A stretch of 64,000 bases of DNA from Mycobacterium sp. Aquia_213 (GTDB lineage Bacteria; Actinomycetota; Actinomycetes; Mycobacteriales; Mycobacteriaceae), in contig NZ_CP113116.1 of NCBI RefSeq assembly GCF_026625985.1, positions 5,084,001 to 5,148,000 of the forward strand, in the 5' to 3' direction. Of this stretch, positions 44,466 to 52,086 are shown piece after piece. Position 1 is the stretch's first letter; the number at the start of each line of letters is the position of its first letter. The notes under the pieces are model-generated. The model worked only from the letters and a program-made list of their open reading frames with translations, searched no databases and was not told the origin of the DNA. The position numbers were made by a program, and so were the translations under genes.

Positions 44466-45359
44466 TCAAACGTTCCCATGCTGACTCCATCGGGCGATTA
44501 CCTCGCCGGCGAAGTCAAGCAACTCGTCAAGGCTGGGGAACATTGCGAAGGCATCCACGATCGCCTCATCAGCACCGGACCCGGCGAGGCGCTCGAGCCT
44601 GCCGGCAACCGAGTCAACGGACGTGCCCGGTTCGAGGTTGATCCGCATAGCTGTCTTCAGCCCGTCGGGATCGCGGCCGGCGTCCTGTGCCGCACGACGC
44701 GCGATCGACCACAAGTGGTCGAAAGAGTCCTGCGGCACTTCGACCCCGAGCCAGCCAGTGCCGCTGCGACCGACCCGGCGCATCGCGGCCTCGCTGGCAC
44801 CGCCGATCCAGATGGGCGGACCGCCCGCCTGGACCGGGCGCAGGTCAGCATGGACCGGCGGCAGCGAGAAGAATTCGCTGTCCCAGGACACCGGGGTGGT
44901 TGTCCACCACTCGTGCAGGAACGCGAGCAGGTCATCGAGCATCTGCCCACGCCGGCGCCAGTCCGCGCCGCGGGCGATGTCGAGTTCGTCCTTCATCCAC
45001 CCGACTCCCACGCCGACGTCGAGGCGACCGTCGCTGAGCACGTCAAGTGTGGTCAGCTGCCGGGCCAGGTGCGTTGGCTCGTAGTAGAACGTGTTGAGCG
45101 TGCTGGCGTTCAGCCGAACCCGGCTGGTCGCCGTCGCGGCGACGGTCCACAGCAGCACCGGATCGAGGTTACGGGTCATCTGCGGCGGGTAGGGCTTCTC
45201 GCCGGGATAGGTGCCTTGCATGTTGACCGGGGTGACGAACCGATCCCCGACCCACAACGAGTCGTAGCCCAGGTCCTCCAGTCCGCGGCAGAACGCGTTC
45301 AGACCAGCGGCGCTGCTGACCGCAGGTCCGACGAAGGGAATGACGAAACCAAGCTTCAT
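44466..45359 (-). CDS. LLM-class F420-dependent oxidoreductase (copy A)
   Basis: A 297-residue luciferase-like TIM-barrel enzyme expected to use coenzyme F420. Diagnostic parts are LEDLGYDSLWVGDRF (residues 27-41), the LDVLSDGRLDVGVGVGW block, and GGPPIWIGGASEAAMRR. It is the last gene of the run SDR-A, SnoaL-A, fno-A, LLM-A on the minus strand. An internally deleted copy is present at 51739-51948. The substrate is unknown; the adjacent NADPH:F420-reductase-like protein could recycle its cofactor. Confidence 0.9.
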   Translation of the reverse strand: MKLGFVIPFVGPAVSSAAGLNAFCRGLEDLGYDSLWVGDRFVTPVNMQGTYPGEKPYPPQMTRNLDPVLLWTVAATATSRVRLNASTLNTFYYEPTHLARQLTTLDVLSDGRLDVGVGVGWMKDELDIARGADWRRRGQMLDDLLAFLHEWWTTTPVSWDSEFFSLPPVHADLRPVQAGGPPIWIGGASEAAMRRVGRSGTGWLGVEVPQDSFDHLWSIARRAAQDAGRDPDGLKTAMRINLEPGTSVDSVAGRLERLAGSGADEAIVDAFAMFPSLDELLDFAGEVIARWSQHGNV

Positions 45360-45484
45360 CGCGAGAATCCTCTCCTAGCAGACGCATCGTCTGCTCACGT
45401 CGATATCGGTTCGGTGACCATCCACCACGGTGTGGGCGCGCGGCACCTTTGCTGCTTCACTGCTTGGGTCGGCGGCAGTGCAGT

Positions 45485-46108
45485 TCAGCCCGAGGCGGTG
45501 ACAGCCAGGGCGAAATCGAGGTTGCCCACCCCGTGCTTGGCGAGACCCACCGCGACCAGCCCCATTCCCTCCAGCCAATGCGCCATCGTCAAGCCGCCGA
45601 CGTCCAGCGGGCGCAGGCCGAGGGTCTTGATGAACTCCGCCACGTGTGCCTTGGCGTGTGCGTCGTCGCCGGCGAAGAAGACGTCGAGCGGCCGGCCTTT
45701 GGCCAGGACAACTTGGAAGATGGTGTTGAATGCCTTCACCACGCTGGCGCTGGCCGGGGCGGCCTCGGCGACTTCCTGCGCGATCGAGGTGTCATCGGGG
45801 ATGGCGAGCCCGTCGGCCGCGGAATTGAAGGGGTTGCTGATGTCGACGATCACCTTGCCTGCCAGGGCGTCTCCATACTGTGTGACAACCGGCACGACAG
45901 TGGCGTACAACAGGGCCACGACGACGATGTCGCCGGCTGGGACGGCGCCGAACTCTCCCGTCGTGGCCTTGCCGCCGAGAGCCTTGGCCAGGTCGGCGGC
46001 CTTGGACTGATCGCGGCCGATGACCTCGACGGTGTTGCCGCCCGCGACCGCCAGCGCGCCGATGGCGCGGGCCATGTTCCCGGTGCCGATGATGCTGATG
46101 CTGCTCAT
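45485..46108 (-). CDS. NADPH:F420 reductase-like Rossmann protein (fno-A)
   Basis: A 207-residue protein of the Fno/COG2085 family, in which NADP(H) binds an N-terminal GxGxxA loop (SIIGTGNMARAIG, residues 4-16) followed by VIGRDQSKA for the NADP phosphate. Further family segments are VIVDISNPFN and VVKAFNT. True Fno enzymes move hydride between F420 and NADPH. It is about 80% identical by eye to fno-B (52087-52710) and is more distant from fno-C. I start at ATG 46108; a further reading to 46162 crosses a conserved regulatory stretch shared by the three copies. Confidence 0.88.
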   Translation of the reverse strand: MSSISIIGTGNMARAIGALAVAGGNTVEVIGRDQSKAADLAKALGGKATTGEFGAVPAGDIVVVALLYATVVPVVTQYGDALAGKVIVDISNPFNSAADGLAIPDDTSIAQEVAEAAPASASVVKAFNTIFQVVLAKGRPLDVFFAGDDAHAKAHVAEFIKTLGLRPLDVGGLTMAHWLEGMGLVAVGLAKHGVGNLDFALAVTASG

Positions 46109-46171
46109 GAGATGTCCTATCTTCTTGGCTTTCGATTGGAAAAAGGCTGACTCCTCCACCAATCTCGATTT

Positions 46172-46185
46172 ATTGATGACTCAAT
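46172..46185. promoter_or_regulatory. Palindrome with TGA-N4-TCA core upstream of fno-A
   Basis: ATTGATGACTCAAT has 5-base arms around TGAC. The core TGA-N4-TCA is shared with the site beside fno-C/marR (55055-55074) and with the two boxes at 49975-50018. It overlaps the start of the marR remnant, so it is what is left of the original marR/fno control region. Confidence 0.5.
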
Positions 46186-46267
46186 CGATCGAGGAAGCGT
46201 GGCGGCGGACGGAACCGAACTGGCTGAGCCCTCGTGCCGCGCCGGGCTGGCGGGGCGGCGTTCGTCG
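46176..46267 (+). pseudogene. 5' remnant of a divergent marR gene (copy A)
   Basis: Translated on the plus strand, this stretch gives TEPNWLSPRAAPGWRGG, which lines up with MEPDWLNPREHRAWRAF, the start of the intact marR at 55097. The bases GAACCGAACTGGCTGAGCCC match the intact gene closely. The similarity stops at the 3' end of SnoaL-A. It is a truncated leftover of the regulator that once faced fno-A. Confidence 0.6.
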
Positions 46268-46690
46268 CTACTCCCCGTTCGTACGAAGTTCCCAGGGCTG
46301 CATTCCGAGGAGACCAGCGAGGTGCCTCTGCATCTGTACGGCGGACGGCAGCGGGCGCCACCAGATGGTCACCTCGGCGATCTTGCCGTCCGCATCGAGC
46401 AGGAATCTGTCCATCCCGTTGACCACGGTGTCTTCGATCTGCAGCCGGAAGTACGCGGCGTGGTGCGTCTCGCCGGTGAGGACTTCCTTGTACTTGAGGT
46501 CGGCCGCCCCGCCGATCCCTCGCATGGCTTCCAGGACTGCCTCGCGGCCGACGACTGGCTCATCACCGAGCGGGCTGTTCAGCACTACGTCCTCGGCCAG
46601 GATGCCGAAAAGAGCGTCTTTGTCTGCACCGCTGTGCATGCAGTCGACGAAGGATTCCACGGTGTCGCGGTGCGGGGCGAAGGTGGTCAT
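46268..46690 (-). CDS. SnoaL-like (NTF2 fold) protein A
   Basis: A 140-residue SnoaL/NTF2-like protein, a small cone-shaped fold used for isomerases, hydrolases or ligand binding. Typical features are ESFVDCMHSGADKDALFGIL and AEDVVLNSPLGDEPVVGRE near the N-terminus and a central strand set ending GKIAEVTIWWRPL. AGGAG precedes the ATG. It is roughly 60% identical by eye to SnoaL-B, and both end in WELRTNGE. It lies 29 bp downstream of SDR-A, likely in one operon. Confidence 0.85.
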   Translation of the reverse strand: MTTFAPHRDTVESFVDCMHSGADKDALFGILAEDVVLNSPLGDEPVVGREAVLEAMRGIGGAADLKYKEVLTGETHHAAYFRLQIEDTVVNGMDRFLLDADGKIAEVTIWWRPLPSAVQMQRHLAGLLGMQPWELRTNGE

Positions 46691-46719
46691 GGTTACTCCT
46701 TATGTCCGTTGTCGATCAC

Positions 46720-47454
46720 TCAGATCACTGTGGTGCCGCCGTCGACCACCAGCTCCATGCCATTGACGTAGCTCGAGTCGTCGGAGGCGAGGAATAACGC
46801 GGCCGACGCGATCTCCTCAGGGCGGCCCATCTCTCGCCGCGGGATCACGGACTCGAACTGCGCCTTCGCCTCCTCGTCCATCACCTTCTCCAACATCGGC
46901 GAGGCGACCTGGCCAGGGGTCAGCACGTTCACCCGGATCTTCCTGTCCCTCAACTCGGACACCCACACCCGTGCGTAGGCGGGCAGCACGGCCTTGCTTC
47001 CGGCGTACACACTCCAATCGGGATAGCCCCGAAGCGATGCGTTTGACCCGGTCATGAAGATCGAGCCGCCATCGTTGAACAGCGGCAGCGCCTTTTGGAC
47101 CGTGAACAACGTGCCGCGCGCGTTCAACCCGAAGGCGGCATCGAAGTCCTCCTCGGTGATCTCGCCGAGCTTGGCCTGCTTGCCCACCCCGGCGCTCGCC
47201 CACAACACGTCGATCGCGCCCTTTTCCTGCTTGACCGTGTCGAACAACCGGTCCAGATCGGCGAGGTCGGCCGAATCACCCTGCACGCCGGTCACATTCC
47301 GCCCGATCAGTTCGACGGCCTGGTCCAGCTCGTCCTTCCGCCGGCCCGTGATGAAGACGTGAGCCCCTTCCTCAACGAACAACTTGGCACCGGCCAGCGC
47401 CATACCACTTGTCGCGCCCGTGATCACCGCGACCTTGCCATCGAGTTTTCCCAC
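46720..47454 (-). CDS. Short-chain dehydrogenase A
   Basis: A 244-residue SDR with VITGATSGMALAGAKLF (cofactor loop), SAGVG in place of the usual NNAG, TGSNAS and YAGSK as catalytic residues, and the C-terminal NGMELVVDGGTTVI. I prefer GTG 47454, since GGAG lies 5 bases before it and the paralog SDR-B begins at the same residue (MGKLDGKVAV). The other start is ATG 47469. It is first of the minus-strand run SDR-A to LLM-A and divergent from the TetR gene at 47581. Confidence 0.9.
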   Translation of the reverse strand: MGKLDGKVAVITGATSGMALAGAKLFVEEGAHVFITGRRKDELDQAVELIGRNVTGVQGDSADLADLDRLFDTVKQEKGAIDVLWASAGVGKQAKLGEITEEDFDAAFGLNARGTLFTVQKALPLFNDGGSIFMTGSNASLRGYPDWSVYAGSKAVLPAYARVWVSELRDRKIRVNVLTPGQVASPMLEKVMDEEAKAQFESVIPRREMGRPEEIASAALFLASDDSSYVNGMELVVDGGTTVI

Positions 47455-47502
47455 GATTACTCCATTCATTGGATAGTCCTGATGTTATGTACACCGCTCT
47501 GA

Positions 47503-47515
47503 GTACTTAACGTAC
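47503..47515. promoter_or_regulatory. GTAC-N5-GTAC repeat in the SDR-A/TetR intergenic region
   Basis: GTAC at 47503-47506 and 47512-47515, with another TGTAC at 47488-47492, lie between the two divergent start codons. Because GTAC is itself a palindrome, the pair can act as either a direct or an inverted repeat. A TetR operator is expected in this gap and this is the best candidate, although it is weak. Confidence 0.3.
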
Positions 47516-47580
47516 GCGACAGCGATATGGGATGCAAGCTATGCACACCGATCCGTACCCAACTGGGCTACGCTGGGCGT

Positions 47581-48231
47581 ATGGCGGAGTTAGAGAAGGG
47601 GCCGCGAGGCTTGCGCCGCGGCAGGGGCGCACGAGAGCGCATCCTCAGCGCTTCACGACAACTGTTCCGCGATCAAGGCATCAACGGCACCGGCCTGGAC
47701 CAGCTCTGCGCGGTGGCCCAGGTATCCAAGCGCACGTTTTACCAGCACTTCACCGGCAAGGACGAGCTGATCGCCGAACACCTACGCCGATTCGACCCCG
47801 ACGTCCTGCCCGAGGTGTTCGACCGCACCGACCTCACACCGCGCGACCGGCTCCTCGCCGCCTTCGACATCCACGCGCCGCTGTGCCCGTTCATCGCGGC
47901 GGCCGTCGAAATCCACGACCCGGGCCACCCCGCACGCATTCGTGCCCGCGACTACAAGAAGGCCTTTGCCGCGCGGCTCACCGACACGGCGCGCGAAGCC
48001 GGCGCCACCAACCCCGAACAGCTCGGCGAACAACTGGCGTTGCTCCTGGATGGCGCCTCGGCCCGCAACCGAGTCCTCAACACCGAAACCTTCGCCACCG
48101 CCGCCGCCATCGCAGCCGTCCTCATCGACAACGCCATCCCCCCGCCAGCGGCACCGCCCGACGCAGGCCGGAACCTGTCAACCGGGACGGTTCCGCGTGC
48201 CGGATGCGGCGGCGAGCTCAGCCGAAGTTGA
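47581..48231 (+). CDS. TetR family regulator
   Basis: A 216-residue repressor with the helix-turn-helix region ERILSASRQLFRDQGINGTGLDQLCAVAQVSKR split over residues 18-50 and TFYQHFTGKDELIAEHL after it. The C-terminal part has LLLDGASARNRVLNT, common in LfrR/BetI-like regulators. ATG 47581 is used; the longer frame from 47527 adds non-conserved residues. It is divergent from the SDR-A operon and probably controls it. The C-terminal 20 residues are Pro/Gly-rich and may be a drifted tail. Confidence 0.88.
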   Translation: MAELEKGPRGLRRGRGARERILSASRQLFRDQGINGTGLDQLCAVAQVSKRTFYQHFTGKDELIAEHLRRFDPDVLPEVFDRTDLTPRDRLLAAFDIHAPLCPFIAAAVEIHDPGHPARIRARDYKKAFAARLTDTAREAGATNPEQLGEQLALLLDGASARNRVLNTETFATAAAIAAVLIDNAIPPPAAPPDAGRNLSTGTVPRAGCGGELSRS

Positions 48232-48328
48232 CGATCGCCAACTGGAACGCAAGCTACAGATGAATCCGTCTCCTCGTCTCCGGTTCCGCAGCTTGGCGGA
48301 GCACTCCGTGTGCGGTGGCCTCGCCACC

Positions 48329-49519
48329 TCATCCCGTCGGCGCCGAGGGTTCCTTGACCGCCTCTACGGAAACGGTGATCTCGACCGTGTCCCCGACCAG
48401 CGGGCCGCCTCCGGATAGCACGGGGGTGTCCATCAGGACGCCGAAATCACTACGCTTCAGCTTGATCACACCTTCGAACCCGGCCACCTCACCGCGACCC
48501 ATGCCCGGGCTCACGCCGAGAAACGAGAACGCCAGTGGTATGCGTTTGGTGGTTCCGCGCAGGGTGAAATCAGCCACAAGCACCCAGTCGTCCTTCCCGG
48601 TGCCCTGCATGTCGACCGAGACGAGGGTGGCGGTGGGGAACTCGTCGGCCCCGAAGATGTCGGGTGCCCGTAGGTGCTGGTCGCGGTCCGGGTTGCCGGT
48701 ATTCACCGACCCGACCGCTACCGTGACCGCAACGCTCGGAGTTCCGTTCTCGGGCACCGTGATCGCACCGGAGAAGTCCTCGAATCGCCCACGTACCCTA
48801 CCGACCACCAGGTGGCGGACCGAGAACGTGATGGAAGAGTGGACGGGGTCGATCGTCCACGTGCCGGGGGTGAGATCCCGCCCAGCAGTCGAGTCCACCT
48901 GGATGCTCTTTTCGAGCTCCGAAGGTAGTTCGTAGAGATTGCGCAAGACCAGAGCGTTGCGGGCTTGGATGAGTACACCGCCCTCGTCGATACGTCCGAG
49001 TTCGATCGGGGCGAAGCCGAGATCGGTGCACAGCCCGGCTACCAGCGCGCTCGCCGCGGAGTCGTTGCTGGACACGAAGACTACGCGTCTGCCGAACTCG
49101 GACGAGCGCTTCTCGGCGAGCTGCGTGGCGGCGGTTTGGTTGAACGACTTGACCACCGCGGCGCCGGGGAAGGCCTCGGCATTGAAATCAGTCGACAGGC
49201 GGCCGCCGAGGATTTTCTCGGAGTTGGGCACCAGAAACGCGTTCGCCGCGTCGACGACGATCTTGCCGGACCAGTCTGCGCGGCGCCGACCCAATTCGCG
49301 GACCTGCAAGAACGGTATGGCCAGGATGATCACGTCCGCATCCAGGGCTGTGTCGAGGGTGACCGGCGTGATCGAGGCGGACAGTTCGGTGACGTCGATC
49401 GTCTCCGGACCTCGCGTGTTGGCGAAGAGTGCCGGGACGTGGTGGTCGGAGAACCGTTGCGCCAGAACCGTTCCGATGCTGCCGGTGCCCACGATGGCGT
49501 ACTGCACAGCGCTGGTCAT
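48329..49519 (-). CDS. Fusion of an Fno-like Rossmann domain with a YceI domain
   Basis: A 396-residue two-domain protein. Residues 1 to about 200 are an NADP-binding Fno-like domain: YAIVGTGSIGTVLAQRF, VIILAIPFLQV, KIVVDAANAF and VVKSFNQTAA. From about 215 to 390 it is a complete YceI-like lipocalin: GTWTIDPVHSSITFSVRH, FEDFSGAI, HLRAPDIFGADEFPTATLVS and FGVLMDTPVLSGG. YceI proteins bind polyisoprenoids or similar lipids. No stop or frameshift occurs between the parts and the linker is short. There is no signal peptide, so the YceI part must be cytoplasmic. ATG 49519 overlaps the DoxX stop by 4 bp. Confidence 0.9.
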   Translation of the reverse strand: MTSAVQYAIVGTGSIGTVLAQRFSDHHVPALFANTRGPETIDVTELSASITPVTLDTALDADVIILAIPFLQVRELGRRRADWSGKIVVDAANAFLVPNSEKILGGRLSTDFNAEAFPGAAVVKSFNQTAATQLAEKRSSEFGRRVVFVSSNDSAASALVAGLCTDLGFAPIELGRIDEGGVLIQARNALVLRNLYELPSELEKSIQVDSTAGRDLTPGTWTIDPVHSSITFSVRHLVVGRVRGRFEDFSGAITVPENGTPSVAVTVAVGSVNTGNPDRDQHLRAPDIFGADEFPTATLVSVDMQGTGKDDWVLVADFTLRGTTKRIPLAFSFLGVSPGMGRGEVAGFEGVIKLKRSDFGVLMDTPVLSGGGPLVGDTVEITVSVEAVKEPSAPTG

Positions 49520-49896
49520 CGCACGACCTCCGAAGTCCGAGCGGCTGCGATAAAGACCGCCAGTGCCAGGAACACGGCGTTCACGGGCCACTGCTTGTAC
49601 TCCGCACGTCGACCGTGGAATACCGCCGCGCCCACCTGCAGCAGCGCGAGGCCCACAGCTGCGGCCGGCGTCAGGATGGACGCGATTCCGGTGAGCCAGG
49701 GGAGGATAAGACCGAGAGCGCCGGCCACCTCGACGCCGCCGATGAGTTTGAGCGACGTCGCGGACAACGCCTCAGCGGCAGCAGCCATGGCGGGGTTCTT
49801 CGCCAGGCGCTCCTTCGGCGTCAACAGCTTGGTGCCACCGGCGAAAAGATATGCGGCGGCGAGTAATCCGGACGCGACCCATACCGCGATGTTCAC
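49516..49896 (-). CDS. DoxX family membrane protein
   Basis: A 126-residue protein with four hydrophobic segments and the DoxX/DoxD-like pattern AAAYLFAGGTKLLTPKERL near the N-terminus and IGGVEVAGALGLILPWLTG in the middle. Mycobacterial DoxX proteins form membrane complexes with oxidoreductases in resistance to oxidative and thiol stress. GTG 49896 is preceded by GAGGAGC. Its stop codon overlaps the start of the Fno-YceI fusion, so the two are one translational unit, opposite to the MarR gene. Confidence 0.9.
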   Translation of the reverse strand: MNIAVWVASGLLAAAYLFAGGTKLLTPKERLAKNPAMAAAAEALSATSLKLIGGVEVAGALGLILPWLTGIASILTPAAAVGLALLQVGAAVFHGRRAEYKQWPVNAVFLALAVFIAAARTSEVVR

Positions 49897-49974
49897 GTGT
49901 GCTCCTCGAAAACGTATGTGTGCGAACAGGGGCGACGGCCCGACCGGTCACACCTGCGAATCTCGCAGTATTAG

Positions 49975-50018
49975 TTGACGCATCAATTACCCTAACTGGT
50001 GGTTACGTGATGCGTCAA
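49975..50018. promoter_or_regulatory. Pair of MarR-type boxes forming a long inverted repeat
   Basis: Box 1 TTGACGCATCAA (49975-49986) and box 2 GTGATGCGTCAA (50007-50018) are each palindromic (TGA-N4-TCA) and also pair with each other over 11 bases. Their centres are 32 bp apart, about three helical turns. A minus-strand promoter, TTGACG (50018-50013), 18 bases, TAGGGT (49994-49989), overlaps box 2 and drives doxX. Binding would shut the doxX operon and could affect the divergent marR. Confidence 0.65.
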
Positions 50019-50187
50019 CAAAATGTCTCCATCGGACTCGTTCCGCGGTGATGCAGATCGTGACGCCTCGACAACGACCGGACGCCGTCGCAGATGCCGC
50101 GCGGTTGCCAACACGGAGCCGTCGCCCGTCGGCGGCTGACGTTTAACGGTTGACGGTTGAACTATCCTTCAGACGCAGGAGGTCCGG

Positions 50188-50229
50188 ATGGCAGCTGGGC
50201 GATCGGAAACCATCGGGTCGTGGCGGTGA
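50188..50229 (+). CDS. Possible 13-codon leader peptide coupled to marR
   Basis: AGGAGG (50177-50182) stands 5 bases before an ATG that opens a 13-codon frame, MAAGRSETIGSWR, whose TGA overlaps the marR GTG as GTGA (50226-50229). The perfect ribosome site belongs to this short frame and not to marR, which has none. It may be a translational coupling device, or the original marR start shifted by an indel. Confidence 0.4.
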   Translation: MAAGRSETIGSWR

Positions 50230-50714
50230 CGCGGCGCGAGCGTGAGCATCGTCAACCCGAATCGGTGTGGCTCGACGACGATCAGCAGCGTGCGTGGCGT
50301 CAGCTCCTTTCGATGATTATGGAGCTTCCGGCGGCCCTGGAAAGCGATCTGCAGCGCACCACGGGACTGACGACGTTCGAGTACCTCGTGCTGGCGAATC
50401 TCTCGGAAGCCGACGAGAGGACGCTGCGGATGTCGGAGCTCGCCTCCAGTGCCAACTCCTCGTTGTCGCGGTTGTCGCACGTGGTCCGCCGCCTCGCAGA
50501 AAACCGGCTGGTGGTGAAGCGCGTCTGTGCCGAGGACGGCAGGGTGAGCGTGGTCGAGCTCACGAAGGCGGGGTTGAGGCGGGTCGCCGCCGCGGCCCCC
50601 TTGCACGTCGCGAAGGTGCGCGAACTGGTGGTGGACCCGTTGACGAAGGCCGACCTGATCAGGCTCGGCAAAGCGGCCCAGGCCATCACCGACCGGATCG
50701 CCGAGTCGGGTTAG
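50226..50714 (+). CDS. MarR family regulator (divergent from doxX)
   Basis: A 162-residue winged-helix protein: helices MELPAALESDLQRTTGLTTF, then DERTLRMSELASSANSSLSRLSHVV (recognition helix) and the wing KRVCAEDGRVSVVELTKAG. A Cys in the wing region could act in redox sensing. GTG 50226 is the best start, because the reading up to 50157 has no start with a ribosome site. It is divergent from doxX and the Fno-YceI fusion, with two palindromic boxes between them, so it is their likely repressor. Confidence 0.88.
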   Translation: MTRREREHRQPESVWLDDDQQRAWRQLLSMIMELPAALESDLQRTTGLTTFEYLVLANLSEADERTLRMSELASSANSSLSRLSHVVRRLAENRLVVKRVCAEDGRVSVVELTKAGLRRVAAAAPLHVAKVRELVVDPLTKADLIRLGKAAQAITDRIAESG

Positions 50715-51008
50715 CCCACCGGCTCCGCCCGTCGACGCGGTGTGCAACTCGCACAACGTGGCGAGGTACGCCGCGAGCTCCGCTGCATCGTGGGCGGGGC
50801 TACTCAAATCGAGAAGAAGCCGCTTAGCGCTCGAGGCAGAAGAAACTGTAAAGCGCTAGAGAAGTCAAGTGAGCACACACTGCCGGAACGCTGACCTATC
50901 AACAGCGGTACGGCCGTGTTCGGAAAGCTGTTGCGCCCTCACGTGTTTAACAACCACCGCCAGCACCTACTGGATCGGTTCTGCCCTCTGCTCAACCGTG
51001 GTGCGTAG
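50715..51008. other. Intergenic region between marR and SDR-B
   Basis: 294 bp between the 3' ends of two convergent genes. It contains TAGCGCT (50825-50831) and AGCGCTA (50852-50858) as a distant 7-base inverted repeat but no T-run, and no coding frame I can support. Confidence 0.4.
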
Positions 51009-51752
51009 TCAGACTGCCGTGGTGCCGCCGTCGACAACCAACTCCATACCATTGACAAAGCTTGAATCGCTCGAGGCGAGGAACAGCGCGACCGTCGCAA
51101 TCTCCTGAGGGCTGCCGTTCTCTCCCCGTGGGATCAACGCCTCCCGCGCGTCCATCGCGGCCTTCGTCTCGTCGTCGAACAGCTGCTCCTGTCCTGGCGC
51201 GACTACCTGGCCCGGGGTCAGCACGTTGACCCGGATCCGCCTGTCCTTCAACTCGGCCAACCACACGCGGGCATACGCATGCAGCGCAGCCTTGCTCGCG
51301 GCGTAGACGCTCCAGGCCGGATAGCCCCTAACCGAAGCGATCGACCCGGTCATAAAGATCGAGCCTCCGTCGTTGAACAGTGGCAACGCCTTTTGCACCG
51401 TGAACAGCGTGCCGCGCGCGTTCAGCCCGAATGTCGCATCGAAGTTCTCCTCGGTGATCTCGCCGAGCTTGCCTTCCTCGGCCGTCCCGGCATTTGCCCA
51501 CAACACGTCGATGGCGCCCTTTTCCTGCTTGACCGCGTCGAACAAACGGTCCAGATCGTCCAGGTTGGCCGAATCAGCTTGCACTGCAGTCACGTTCCGG
51601 CCGATCAGCTCAACGGCTTCGTCCAGAGCTTCCTGCCGCCGACCCGAGATGACAACGTGAGCTCCTTCGTCGACGAACAACTTGGCACCGGCCAGTGCCA
51701 TACCATTTGATCCGCCCGTGATCACGGCTACCTTGCCGTCAAGCTTTCCCAT
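51009..51752 (-). CDS. Short-chain dehydrogenase B
   Basis: A 247-residue SDR, clearly paralogous to SDR-A (about three quarters identical by eye, from MGKLDGKVAVITGG to NGMELVVDGGTTAV). It has the cofactor loop VITGGSNGMALAGAKLF, NAGTA, TGSIAS and the catalytic YAASK. ATG 51752 lies inside the last 14 bases of the LLM remnant, so it is translationally coupled to it. It is last in the run fno-C, nmrA, SnoaL-B, fno-B, LLM remnant, SDR-B. Confidence 0.9.
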   Translation of the reverse strand: MGKLDGKVAVITGGSNGMALAGAKLFVDEGAHVVISGRRQEALDEAVELIGRNVTAVQADSANLDDLDRLFDAVKQEKGAIDVLWANAGTAEEGKLGEITEENFDATFGLNARGTLFTVQKALPLFNDGGSIFMTGSIASVRGYPAWSVYAASKAALHAYARVWLAELKDRRIRVNVLTPGQVVAPGQEQLFDDETKAAMDAREALIPRGENGSPQEIATVALFLASSDSSFVNGMELVVDGGTTAV

Positions 51753-51948
51753 GACTGCTCCTTCGGGCGACTACCTGGATGGCTGAATCAAGCATCTGGT
51801 CAAGGGTGGGGAGCATTGCGAAGGCATCCGTGTTCGCCTCATCAATGCCGCACCTGGCGAAGCGCCCAAGTCCGCGGTAGAGCGCACTCAGACCAGCGGC
51901 ACTGCCGACGACGGACCCGAGTACGGGCATGGCCAAATTGAGCTTCAC
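51739..51948 (-). pseudogene. Internally deleted LLM oxidoreductase (copy B remnant)
   Basis: The 69-codon frame joins the first 28 residues of an LLM enzyme (VKLNLAMPVLGSVVGSAAG, compare MKLGFVIPFVGPAVSSAAG in copy A) directly to its last 40 residues (IDEANTDAFAMLPTLDQML, compare ADEAIVDAFAMFPSLDELL). Roughly 228 codons of the TIM barrel are missing, apparently in frame. It cannot be an active enzyme. It keeps its place between fno-B and SDR-B. Confidence 0.8.
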
Positions 51949-52086
51949 CGCGAGAGTCCTCCAAGCAGGCCAGTGTCGGCCGACACGGCCATCTGGCATG
52001 AGCGAATGTCTTTCGGTAATCCATTAACACGATTTTGTGGGAACGCCGCCTGTTCGTGCATGGCTTGGCCCGGCGGCGGTGGCGGC

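Noticed and set aside
44478..46010. Plus-strand open frame of 510 codons across LLM-A and fno-A
   Set aside because: It spans two clear minus-strand genes and their gap, and has a low-complexity composition and no motif.
46020..46766. Plus-strand frame of 248 codons containing the marR-like start
   Set aside because: Only the short stretch 46176-46267 resembles MarR; the rest is antisense to fno-A and SnoaL-A, so it is a remnant and not a gene.
50825..50858. TAGCGCT / AGCGCTA as an intrinsic terminator
   Set aside because: The loop is 20 bases long, the stem has only 7 bp, and no T-run follows.
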